Assembly: GCF_016907675.1 (NCBI RefSeq)
Contig: NZ_JAFBCJ010000001.1
Span: 1 to 64,000, forward strand
Length of the DNA stretch: 64,000 nt
Source of the DNA: Geodermatophilus bullaregiensis
GTDB lineage: Bacteria > Actinomycetota > Actinomycetes > Mycobacteriales > Geodermatophilaceae
Direction of reading: 5' to 3'
A program made the translations under genes and the position numbers. Shown here one piece after another: positions 40,746 to 48,518 of the stretch (positions are counted from its first letter, which is position 1; the number at the start of each line of letters is the position of its first letter). The notes under the pieces were generated by a model. That model did no database searches. It saw only the letters and a list, made by a program, of their open reading frames with translations, and had not been told where the DNA came from.

Positions 40746-41009
40746 ATGGCTTACGACCCTGACAGCCTCGCTGTCGTCCTCGCCCTCACGGGCGGCAACT
40801 TCGTCAGTGACGATGGCGTAGCTGCAACCCGCCGGCTCCCCGCTTGGGCCGCGGAGCTCTTCGGCGGGCACTGGGAGGGGGTCTGTCTGCTGTGTCCGCC
40901 ACCGCCGACCAATCACGCGTCGCGATCGGTGGCGCCGGCTGCCTCACGGTGGATCCTGCAGAGCCTTCGCGAGGTCCTGCACTTCCTCATCGCCCACGAC
41001 CACCCATGA
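40746..41009 (+). CDS. Small hypothetical protein
   Basis: An 87-residue frame from ATG 40746. It reads AYDPDSLAVVLALTGGNFVSDDG, then LPAWAAELFGGHWEGVCLLC with a Pro run, and ends SLREVLHFLIAHDHP. The hydrophobic pattern is plausible for a small protein, but no ribosome binding site is clear and no family is recognised. Confidence 0.35.
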   Translation: MAYDPDSLAVVLALTGGNFVSDDGVAATRRLPAWAAELFGGHWEGVCLLCPPPPTNHASRSVAPAASRWILQSLREVLHFLIAHDHP

Positions 41010-41759
41010 ACCGAGCGGACTGATTCGCCGGGGGGTCCGCGCCTGACATTTTCATGGCCGATCGCTCGCGGGTGGGGGCACCCGGGCCCTTGAATAGCTG
41101 TGGCTCGCACGGCTCCTGCAGTTCCGGATGCCTCGTCCGACGGGCTAGCGGGTCGTGCAAGAAGGTTGCACAGGATCATCGCGGGCGTAGCACTACCCTG
41201 GTGTTGATCCTGGGTTCTTTGAGCCCCACCGGCCCGCTAAGGGCTAACCAGTAACGACCTTGTATCCGGTGAGCCGGACGGGACCGCTTGGACGGGCGGA
41301 GCAAGGTCGTGGGTGTCGTAGCAACGGCTCCGGCCGAGCTCAGTTCGTGTCAGACAGCACTCCTGAGGGAGCCATCTTCAAGGATCCGCCTTCACGATGC
41401 AGCGGTATGGGGAACACGTCCTTGGCCGTGCGATCGAAATGTGGATGCGGCGATTACGGCCGGGCAGGAAGCGCGGCTGGCTTGGTGCTTCCCGTCATGT
41501 CCCATCAGGGGTGGGCTGCATCGCCGCTGGCCGCACCGGGGCCGTCCTCACGGCCTCAGCCATCTGTCCGGACGCAAGGTGAACGTCGCCATCGCCGATA
41601 CGTGCCCTGATGCACGGCATCAGCGGGGCCAACTTCTGGCCTACCTCCAACAAGACCGATGCTCAGACAACGATGAAGACGCCATAGCCACGATCACCTG
41701 CAACGACACCCCGTCGATGACTCAACGGTGCTGTCCCGCGGATCGTGTAGACACTCGGT
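41010..41759. other. 750 bases without a credible gene
   Basis: Frames here are mixed and motif-free. The right end should carry the promoter of the GIY-YIG-like gene. No tRNA was recognised. A weak GCCC/GGGC inverted pair near 41222-41248 is the only structure noted. Confidence 0.4.
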
Positions 41760-42905
41760 GTGGTGACGCGAACGGACTACCTCTACATCGTCGAGGCGGG
41801 TGCCACTCGCTATGCCGGACAGGCTACGACGCCCGCGCGCGCGTTGAATCACTGGTTTGGAACGCACAACGCGACTCTGAACGAGGCGGTGCGGACGACG
41901 GTCAACGAAGGACGTTGGCCTCGTCTCCTCATACTCCCGCTTCCCGAGCCGAACCTCGAGGACCTCGCAAATGCCGAGAGGCTGCTCATCGAGGTGCTGC
42001 TGTGGGACGAGGGCCTGCGCTCGGCGACCTGCAACAAGAGCACCGGCAATGACCTGTTCGCTCCGGTACAGGTGGACGCTTCACCGGCTTCCGATGGGCC
42101 AAACGGACAGGTTCTTCGCCTGGCTTGGGCACATGGGGCCGTCGAGGGTGACCCTGGGTCACGCACGGCCTATCGCCTGCTGTCGGTCGACTACCTGGGC
42201 ATGGGGCCCGAACGCCAACTTCCCGATGACGCTACTTGGGTAGAGGTGAGCCAACCCTTCATCTCAGCGGCCAACGCGCTCGCCGTTGCGGCGGGGCTGG
42301 AGCAGTTGAATTCGGTCGGCGACTCCCTAGCGGCGCCATGGACCAGCTTCTTCAACCACGTTCGTGACTTCCTGCCCGGGGTCACCGAGCTCCCATACCG
42401 AGCGAAACAGACCTTCCAACAGCTGGCCGGCACGCTGGGCGCACCCTTCGTCCTGGTGAACCTGACCCGCGATCGCCTCGACGATCGGGGTGCAATCGGA
42501 GTAGGGCTGACGGAGCCGGTGATCCGCGCGCGCGCCTCGAGATGGTGGGACAAGGGTTCCCGGTCCTACAGCCGAACGAGCGGTCGGACACTCCAAGGTG
42601 CCATGGCGGCTCCAAAATCGATCCGGCCCAAGTTCGTCGTGGCGACGACGTCCGGAGCGAAGGGCAAACGTGTGGTCTTGGCGGCATGGCCGTTGAGGGA
42701 CCGATCGTTCACCGTCGAGGACGGCAAGCTGGTCTTCGAGCTGGAGCCGCCGAATCTGCAGTCACCTCTCACCCAGCGTGCGGCGCGGATCATCGGCACT
42801 CACCTCGTCGACCCCTACGCGGAATTCGGCGGTAGGGGAGCCCTCTGGGTGGACGTCCCCGCACAGGCCTCGACGACGGCTGGATCGGATACCGGCAACG
42901 ACTGA
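41760..42905 (+). CDS. GIY-YIG-like protein of unknown function
   Basis: A 381-residue protein. The N-terminal 90 residues resemble a degenerate GIY-YIG nuclease: YLYIVEAGATRYAGQATTPARALNHW (strands with Tyr, Gly and Arg/His positions), then LNEAVRTTVNEGRWPRLLIL and NAERLLIEVLLW with the Glu. The remaining 290 residues are not recognised and contain a Trp/Arg-rich block (RARASRWWDKGSRSYSRTSGR) that might bind nucleic acid. The start is GTG 41760 or GTG 41763. It stands alone between the recombinase operon and the PRTase operon. It could be a nuclease effector (inference). Confidence 0.55.
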   Translation: MVTRTDYLYIVEAGATRYAGQATTPARALNHWFGTHNATLNEAVRTTVNEGRWPRLLILPLPEPNLEDLANAERLLIEVLLWDEGLRSATCNKSTGNDLFAPVQVDASPASDGPNGQVLRLAWAHGAVEGDPGSRTAYRLLSVDYLGMGPERQLPDDATWVEVSQPFISAANALAVAAGLEQLNSVGDSLAAPWTSFFNHVRDFLPGVTELPYRAKQTFQQLAGTLGAPFVLVNLTRDRLDDRGAIGVGLTEPVIRARASRWWDKGSRSYSRTSGRTLQGAMAAPKSIRPKFVVATTSGAKGKRVVLAAWPLRDRSFTVEDGKLVFELEPPNLQSPLTQRAARIIGTHLVDPYAEFGGRGALWVDVPAQASTTAGSDTGND

Positions 42906-43026
42906 CCGATGGGTTGTGGGCTGATCCAGGGATCTGTGGGAACGGCCCGTCCGGACGAATCACGCGACGGCTCGCGTAAATGAGTCGGCACCGCGCTCCT
43001 GCGGTGAGCCGGTCGGGCCTGTGTCG

Positions 43027-44133
43027 CTAGTTCGACATCTCGGTCAGTGACGGCTGGAACAGGGCCCGGTCGTCCGCGATCGCGTCCCGAACGGTCATCT
43101 GGCCGGCGGTGGCCGCGACCAGTTCCGCTTCGACACCCGCGGCGCGCAACGCGGCCGCGACAGCGGCCAGGGTGTTTCCGTACGTGCAGACGTCGTCGAC
43201 GACGATGATCCGTTCCAGGGCCGCGAGGTCTGGGGAGACCGAGAGCAGCGCCGAGTAGTCCTCGCGGAACTGTTCGAAGCTCTCGCCGGCGTTCTGCGCG
43301 GCGCGCTTCCCCTTAGGAGCCGTGAGCGCCAGGCCGTCGATCACGGGGACCTGGATGAGCCGACCGAGGCTCCGAGACAACAGCAGTGTCCGGTGGATCT
43401 CCCCCGATGCGATCTTCTCCGGGCTGAGCGGCACGGGCACGATAGCGTCCGCTTCCAGGAGGCGCTGCTTAGCGAGGGCCGCCACGATCCCCTTGGCCAA
43501 GGGGTAGGCAAGTGCGGCCTCGCCTGTCTTGAAGCGGTAGAACATCCTGTTGGTGGCGTGAATCCCCGGACGGAGCCTGTAGCTGTTGTTCCAGCCGTAC
43601 GAGCGGTTGGCGATGACCCAGTACGCCGGGGCGAACGCCGAAAAGTCGTCCTCGATCAGCTCGGGCATGTAGACGTGAGTAGGTTTGATCTGCGGCAGGT
43701 CGGCCCAGTGGGTGCAGTGGTCGCAGCGCCGCGCGGCGCAGCTGGGTGCTCCCGTCAGTGCGGCTGTGCAGTGCTCGAAGCGGCGGAAGTCCTCGGGGAG
43801 GACGAACACCTGCCGGTTGCGCGGCGCGACCACACCTGCGAGGACGGCATGTTCGTCGGACGTGGTCAGGGGATGGGCGTCGCTCCACTCCTGGGTCTGC
43901 AACACGATCTGCTGCGCGACGGGGTCGATCGACTCGACGATGCCCTTGACGTACACCCCAGGCGTGAAGCGGTTGCCCTCGTGGAACCACACCCAGACGT
44001 CATCGCCGGGCTCGGCGACGTCGGCGTACCTGGCCCACCCGAGATTCAGTTCGCCGCCGGGCAGCATCCGGGCGGGGATCTGGGACGGCCGGAAACCGTC
44101 GTACCCGCCCCAGATCTTGTAGACCCACTTCAT
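43027..44133 (-). CDS. Phosphoribosyltransferase with N-terminal PUA/EVE-like and Cys region
   Basis: A 368-residue protein. The C-terminal part is a type I PRTase (ComF-like): ADAIVPVPLSPEKIASG, then the PRPP loop RIIVVDDVCTYGNTLAAVAAAL (about 310-331). The N-terminal 100 residues (MKWVYKIWGGYDGFRP, DDVWVWFHEGNRFTPGVYVKGIV) look like an EVE/PUA-type fold. A CAARRCDHC cluster (about 132-140) may bind zinc. It is the last gene of the operon DprA-HAD-PRTase. ATG 44133 overlaps the HAD stop (ATGA). PRTases of such cassettes are thought to make or break nucleotide N-glycosidic bonds; the substrate is unknown. Confidence 0.82.
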   Translation of the reverse strand: MKWVYKIWGGYDGFRPSQIPARMLPGGELNLGWARYADVAEPGDDVWVWFHEGNRFTPGVYVKGIVESIDPVAQQIVLQTQEWSDAHPLTTSDEHAVLAGVVAPRNRQVFVLPEDFRRFEHCTAALTGAPSCAARRCDHCTHWADLPQIKPTHVYMPELIEDDFSAFAPAYWVIANRSYGWNNSYRLRPGIHATNRMFYRFKTGEAALAYPLAKGIVAALAKQRLLEADAIVPVPLSPEKIASGEIHRTLLLSRSLGRLIQVPVIDGLALTAPKGKRAAQNAGESFEQFREDYSALLSVSPDLAALERIIVVDDVCTYGNTLAAVAAALRAAGVEAELVAATAGQMTVRDAIADDRALFQPSLTEMSN

Positions 44134-44720
44134 GCCAGTTCTCCCACGTCCATCCAGCTGCTGGCCCGGTCCACCGGGGTGAGGATCTCGTCATAGCCCC
44201 AAGCGGCCCAGCGAAAGGGAACCGGCGCAGCCATCGCGGCCGCCAGATCAGTCCGGGCGTCGCCGAGGTAGACGACGTCGGCGGGCGGCACTGCCAGCGC
44301 CGCGACGGCGTGGCGGATCCCGGCCGGATGCGGTTTGGAGGGCACGCCCCACTTTGCCGTCTGAACGACCGTGAACAGGTCGTCGAGCCCGTGGGCGGCG
44401 AGCATGGGATGGGTCATCCAGCCCGGCAGGCTGGTCACCACCCCAAGCGCGATCCGCCGGCGCAGCCGGCGCAAAACCTCTTCTGCACCCGGGTAGAGGC
44501 GCAGGCGGGCACCTCTCTGCATGCAGGCCGTCGTGAAGCCGGCCGCGCTGTATCGCTCGCGTAGGAGGGGAGCGGCCCGGAGCCCGGCCGACGAGTCGCG
44601 GAGCTGTTCCGCCAGCCGTTGACGCCGTCTCCGGTCATCTGGTTCCAGCAGGGAGGCGTACCAGGGGGCGCTGTCCCAGAGCGTGCCGTCGAGATCGATC
44701 AGGAGAGCCGAGACAGCCAT
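44130..44720 (-). CDS. HAD-superfamily hydrolase
   Basis: A 196-residue phosphatase-like enzyme. Motif I is LIDLDGTLWDS (residues 7-17), motif II is the Thr/Ser of VVTSLPGW, motif III the Lys of PSKPHPAG, and motif IV is VVYLGDARTDLAAA. The alpha-helical cap between motifs I and II is of the phosphoglycolate-phosphatase type. ATG 44720 lies 22 bases inside the end of the DprA-like gene, and its stop overlaps the PRTase ATG. It probably removes phosphate from a nucleotide or sugar phosphate made by its partners (inference). Confidence 0.87.
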   Translation of the reverse strand: MAVSALLIDLDGTLWDSAPWYASLLEPDDRRRRQRLAEQLRDSSAGLRAAPLLRERYSAAGFTTACMQRGARLRLYPGAEEVLRRLRRRIALGVVTSLPGWMTHPMLAAHGLDDLFTVVQTAKWGVPSKPHPAGIRHAVAALAVPPADVVYLGDARTDLAAAMAAPVPFRWAAWGYDEILTPVDRASSWMDVGELA

Positions 44721-46093
44721 GCGTCCCAGGCCTCCGGATTGGTTTCGGTCGGGAAGGCCACCGTCGGCACCTTGGTCTCCGCCTCGATCTGCTGGTTCCC
44801 GCTCGTGTCGCCGGTGCCATCCGACAGGAAGGTCGCGACCGGCTTGCGTTGCTCGAGGGCGAAGCGGAAGGCGTTCATGGCGCCGCCGTCGCTGGAGCTC
44901 TGCCCGATGAACACCCCAGCTGCGGCGGCGACGATGAGCTTGTTGCGCTTGCGGAGATTCATCCCGGACGCGCCCGTGCCGAACGGGAACTCGCTCAGGA
45001 ACGCAACCTTCGGCGTCTTCACGAGCTGTTCGAACAGCTCCTTGTTCTCTGGGGGGAAGGGACGGTCGAGCCCGCCCGGCATGACGCAGACCGTGGCGCC
45101 GCCGGCTTCCACCGCGGCTCGATGAGCGACCGTGTCGGCGCCCAACGCAAACCCTGAAACGATCACCGCACCGGCGCCCGCTGCGTGGGCGGCGAACCGG
45201 CTCTGCAGCCCGGAGTACGGCTCCCTGATGTTCCGCGAGCCGACGCACGCCACGGCCTTGCCCCCGTTCCAGGCCTGGACGTCACCGCGGGCGTACAGCA
45301 CGGGGACGGGGTTGTTGCTGACGAAGACCTTGCGTGGGTAGGCGGGATGGTCGTAGGTGAGAATCTGCGCCCCGCGGTCGGCCGCGCTGACCAGTTGCCG
45401 AGCGGCGCGGTCGTGGGCGAGCACACGCTCGGCATCGGTCAGCCCGGCAAGGGCCTGTCGCAGTTGGTCGCCGGTCTTGCCAGGGAGCGGGAGATGCTCA
45501 GGGTTCCGCACCACTGCCTCGACATCCACGGCATGGTCGTGGAGGGCCTTGAACTTCTGAGGGCCGAATCCCTTGAGCCCGTCGAGTATGAACAGCAGCG
45601 TCAGTCGATCATGCGTCACCCCGACCTGAGCCTCCAGCTCGGGCGACACACGGGCGAGATCGTCCTCGACTGATCGCCTCTGGCGCCTAGGAGCGTGCTT
45701 TGTAGTCGGGGGGGCGTCGGCGCCTGCGATTCGAGCAGACTGAACGAGTCGAACAAGATCGTCCGCGGCGGCACGCACGGCCTTGGTTCTCGCAGGCGAC
45801 AGATCCTCGAAGCGGACTTCGTCCGTCCAAGGGCTGAGGAACCGCTGCGCAGCCCGGCGGAGCTCCAGCAGAAACTCTGCCGGGAGGGGCTCTGTCGCGG
45901 GGGGCTCTGTCGCGGGGGGCTCTGTCGCGGGGGGCTCTGTCGCGGGGGGCTCTGTCGCGGGGGGCTCTGTCGCGGGGGGCTCTGTCGCCCGGGGCTCCGC
46001 GGGTGGGGACGCCGTGGGAGGCTCTGCCGAGGGCGACTGCCCCGAGAGGGACTCTGCGGATACGGACTCCGCCTCCATGCCGTCGTCTGCCAC
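44699..46093 (-). CDS. DprA/SMF-like (SLOG family) nucleotide-binding protein
   Basis: A 464-residue protein. Residues about 34-69 are a repetitive EPPAT run encoded by a 15-bp tandem repeat. A helical region and an HhH-like stretch (ILDGLKGFGPQKFKALHDH) follow. The SMF/DprA Rossmann core is clear: AVACVGSRNIREPYSGLQSRFA (about 282-303), VIVSGFALGADTVAHRAAVEAGG, CVMPGGLD (about 337) and LRKRNKLIVAAAAGVFIGQS. Classical DprA loads RecA on incoming DNA. The partners here (HAD, two PRTases) suggest a nucleotide-based conflict role instead (inference). The GTG at 46093 is one of several possible starts; none has a good ribosome binding site. Confidence 0.85.
   Translation of the reverse strand: MADDGMEAESVSAESLSGQSPSAEPPTASPPAEPRATEPPATEPPATEPPATEPPATEPPATEPPATEPLPAEFLLELRRAAQRFLSPWTDEVRFEDLSPARTKAVRAAADDLVRLVQSARIAGADAPPTTKHAPRRQRRSVEDDLARVSPELEAQVGVTHDRLTLLFILDGLKGFGPQKFKALHDHAVDVEAVVRNPEHLPLPGKTGDQLRQALAGLTDAERVLAHDRAARQLVSAADRGAQILTYDHPAYPRKVFVSNNPVPVLYARGDVQAWNGGKAVACVGSRNIREPYSGLQSRFAAHAAGAGAVIVSGFALGADTVAHRAAVEAGGATVCVMPGGLDRPFPPENKELFEQLVKTPKVAFLSEFPFGTGASGMNLRKRNKLIVAAAAGVFIGQSSSDGGAMNAFRFALEQRKPVATFLSDGTGDTSGNQQIEAETKVPTVAFPTETNPEAWDAWLSRLS
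45886..45990. repeat. 15-bp tandem repeat, seven copies, inside the DprA-like gene
   Basis: The unit GGGGCTCTGTCGCGG is repeated seven times (the last copy imperfect), in frame with the DprA-like gene, and encodes repeated Ala-Thr-Glu-Pro-Pro. A 15-base unit changes length by five residues without a frameshift, so the linker could vary between strains. Confidence 0.9.
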
Positions 46094-46286
46094 ACCACGA
46101 TTTTGCCGTGGGGCTTCCAGCGCTGGACCGATTGACGGCCGGTTCTGACCCAAAAGAATCGCCATGTGCGGCCAGGGCGACAGACCACGACAAGGCATCG
46201 TGGGAGCGGACTCTCGTCACGCGGCTGGGCGAGACGCACTGAAGGGGTCGAGACCCGCACGTGCACTGCGGCATAGGTTCGCCAAC

Positions 46287-47192
46287 ATGACCGCGTCATT
46301 GGTGGCCCTGTCGGTGGCTCAAGCGGCGACCGCGTTGGCCGGTGGCGACGCCGCCGCGGCATGGCAGTGGCTAGAGGCGCTTGCTCCCGCCGATCGACCA
46401 GCGGCGCTGGCGGCGGCCTGTCAGGACGCGCTCTCGCGGGAGCACGTGAACGCCCGGCGGTGGGGAGCGGCGGAGGACGCTGCCGCCGAGGCCGCGCGGT
46501 ACGAGCCCACCCCGGCGCGTCAGGAGCGGCTCGGGCTGCTGCGGAGACGGGAACCGCTCCTGCCCGAGGCGCGCTTCAGCGTCATCGCGGCGAAGGTGCC
46601 GCCTCCGTCCTGGCTGCGCCCGAACCGACTGCGCCCGGACGTGCACGCGGTCTACGCCTGCGGTGCGTACTACGCCTGGGGGAACCGCGCCGAGGCGCCG
46701 TGGTCGCAGTACCTGAGGATGAGCAAGGCCCCGCCGGAGGAGGAGGCCGAACGCGAGGCGATCTACCGGCTGGCCGTGGGGTACTTCTGCCGGTATCTCA
46801 TCGAGATCACCGATCTGCCGAAGGCGGCCGAGATGGTCGTGCCCGTGCCGCCGAACCCGACGCGTTACGCCAACCGGATGGCCAGCCTCCCCGATGAGCT
46901 CGCCAGCGGCGTTCAGTGCATGCTCGCCATGCCACAGGCACCGGAGGCGCTGATGTGGCGGCCCGACAAGGCGCACATCGAAATGAAGAAGCTGCACCGC
47001 GAGGAGCGCCGGCAGGCGGCCCAGGAGGCATTCACGTTAGGGCGCCAGGCGGACCGGGTCCGCGGCCGGGTTGTGCTGTTGGTCGACGACATCACCACCA
47101 CGGGCGGCACCCTGGTCGCCTGTGCCAAGGCACTCCGCGACGCGGGCGCAGCACGGGTCCTGGCCTGCTGCCTCGCCCAAACCGAGGGCTGA
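46287..47192 (+). CDS. Phosphoribosyltransferase, divergent from DprA-like operon
   Basis: A 301-residue PRTase. The N-terminal 110 residues are helical and Ala/Glu-rich (WQWLEALAPADRPAALAAAC, NARRWGAAEDAAAEAARYEP). The catalytic half has MVVPVPPNPTRYANRMASLPDEL and the PRPP loop VVLLVDDITTTGGTLVACAKAL (about 261-282). It is not a close copy of the PRTase at 43027. ATG 46287 is close to a GCATAGGT element that may be a -10. A TTGACG...AGAAT pair at 46132-46160 is another promoter candidate. Divergence from the DprA operon suggests a four-gene cassette. Confidence 0.85.
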   Translation: MTASLVALSVAQAATALAGGDAAAAWQWLEALAPADRPAALAAACQDALSREHVNARRWGAAEDAAAEAARYEPTPARQERLGLLRRREPLLPEARFSVIAAKVPPPSWLRPNRLRPDVHAVYACGAYYAWGNRAEAPWSQYLRMSKAPPEEEAEREAIYRLAVGYFCRYLIEITDLPKAAEMVVPVPPNPTRYANRMASLPDELASGVQCMLAMPQAPEALMWRPDKAHIEMKKLHREERRQAAQEAFTLGRQADRVRGRVVLLVDDITTTGGTLVACAKALRDAGAARVLACCLAQTEG

Positions 47193-47348
47193 ATGCGCCT
47201 ACGCGGTGGAGGCGTGCATGCCTCGCTGCTCGACCTCGGCCAACAAGAGGCAGCGATTGGCCGCCGATGCCAGTCCGTAAGGCGAGCGACGCCCGTCATG
47301 CCTTGACGTGCGGGGAGCCGCCGGCTTGAGCGCGACCGGTCGGTTGGT

Positions 47349-48518
47349 CTACAGGGGCGTCTCGGCGATTAGGGTCAGCCCCGTCTGGAGTCGCTCCTCG
47401 TCCAGGCACTTGAGGTGAGCCACGTCGTTCCGTGCGTCGCGCAGCCACGTCACCAGGGCCATCTGCGGGCGTTTGTCCATGCCGGCTCGCTTGCGCATGT
47501 AGTACCAGAGGTCCGCGATTTCGATCAGGTCACCACGGGCCTCCTGGCGCAGACGTTGTGCATGCCCCTGACGGTCGAGCCAAGCCAGCACGCGTTCCCG
47601 CTGTTGATCTAGCAGCGGGAGCAGCGTCGCGGCTTGGGCACGCCAGAGCGCTCGCTGGAGTTGGTCCGGGTCGTGCTTGGCGACGGCGCTGGCGTGCCAG
47701 GTGACGCCCTCGCCGTCCCAGCGGTCGCAGGCACCTGAGGCCCACGCCTCCATGAGCTCCGTGCCCGGTCGATCGTCAGGCGCCGTCCGCACTGCAGGCG
47801 CGGCCGCCAGCAGCTCGGGCTTGGAGCCCGAGTAGTCCAACAGGACGCCGCAGAGGGACTGAGGGCAGCCGTCCCATGCATCGAGAAGGTGCAGCGCCAA
47901 GGTCAGGTCGAAGCGCGCGACCTCCAGGATGGCCGTCTGGCGGGTTGCGTCGGAGCGACGTGGGCTATTGGCGGTGCGCAGCAATAGCGCCGTGTCTAGG
48001 CGGCTGAGGCGACCCCACCAGTGAAGGACGGTCAGGCCGGGAATCTCCGCTGCGTCTCGCGCGTGCCGGCCGGAAGCGACGGTAACGACCTGCACAGGCA
48101 TCGATCCCGCAGGGGCGTTGTGCGCCAAAGCTGCTGCGGCAGCCATGACCAGATTGAGCTCGGCCATCTGCTCCGAGCTCAGCGATGTCGCGTCGATCAC
48201 GAGCAGATGCTCCGCGAGATCAGCTGTGACGAAGTCCTGGACACTGGGGACGTGGTCGGGCAGGGGATGGCCTGCCGCCTTCAGACACTCGGCGACTACG
48301 CAGTCGGTGTCGTCGCGTGTCAGCCGGACCTCGACGAGGCGCCGTGGTGACGGCCGCGTCACCAACTCGGAGAAGAGGTCGGGAGGGCCTCCGTAGTCGG
48401 GAATCGCTACGACGACTGGCTGCCGCCAGCCGGCTTCTCTCAGCGCGCGGTCCACATCCTTGAGGAAATCGCGAGGACCGGGTAACGCCCAGTAGCCGGT
48501 GATGGGGGAGTTGGTCAT
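47349..48518 (-). CDS. Unknown protein coupled to the giant ATPase
   Basis: A 389-residue protein with no recognised domain. The first 150 residues have a Rossmann-like feel (VVVAIPDYGGPPDLFSELV, LLVIDATSLSSEQMAELNLV, MPVQVVTVASGRHARD). They are followed by a helical region (TAILEVARFDLTLALHLLDA, RALWRAQAATLLPLLDQQRE) and a helical C-terminus with LVTWLRDARNDVAHLKCLD, reminiscent of helical domains with an RN...H pattern. ATG 48518 overlaps the stop of the giant ATPase (ATGA). It is the last gene of the leftward operon and probably its partner protein. Confidence 0.75.
   Translation of the reverse strand: MTNSPITGYWALPGPRDFLKDVDRALREAGWRQPVVVAIPDYGGPPDLFSELVTRPSPRRLVEVRLTRDDTDCVVAECLKAAGHPLPDHVPSVQDFVTADLAEHLLVIDATSLSSEQMAELNLVMAAAAALAHNAPAGSMPVQVVTVASGRHARDAAEIPGLTVLHWWGRLSRLDTALLLRTANSPRRSDATRQTAILEVARFDLTLALHLLDAWDGCPQSLCGVLLDYSGSKPELLAAAPAVRTAPDDRPGTELMEAWASGACDRWDGEGVTWHASAVAKHDPDQLQRALWRAQAATLLPLLDQQRERVLAWLDRQGHAQRLRQEARGDLIEIADLWYYMRKRAGMDKRPQMALVTWLRDARNDVAHLKCLDEERLQTGLTLIAETPL

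Noticed and set aside
45886-45990. Regular repeats considered as a CRISPR array
   Set aside because: The units are 15 bases with no spacers and lie in frame inside a coding gene.
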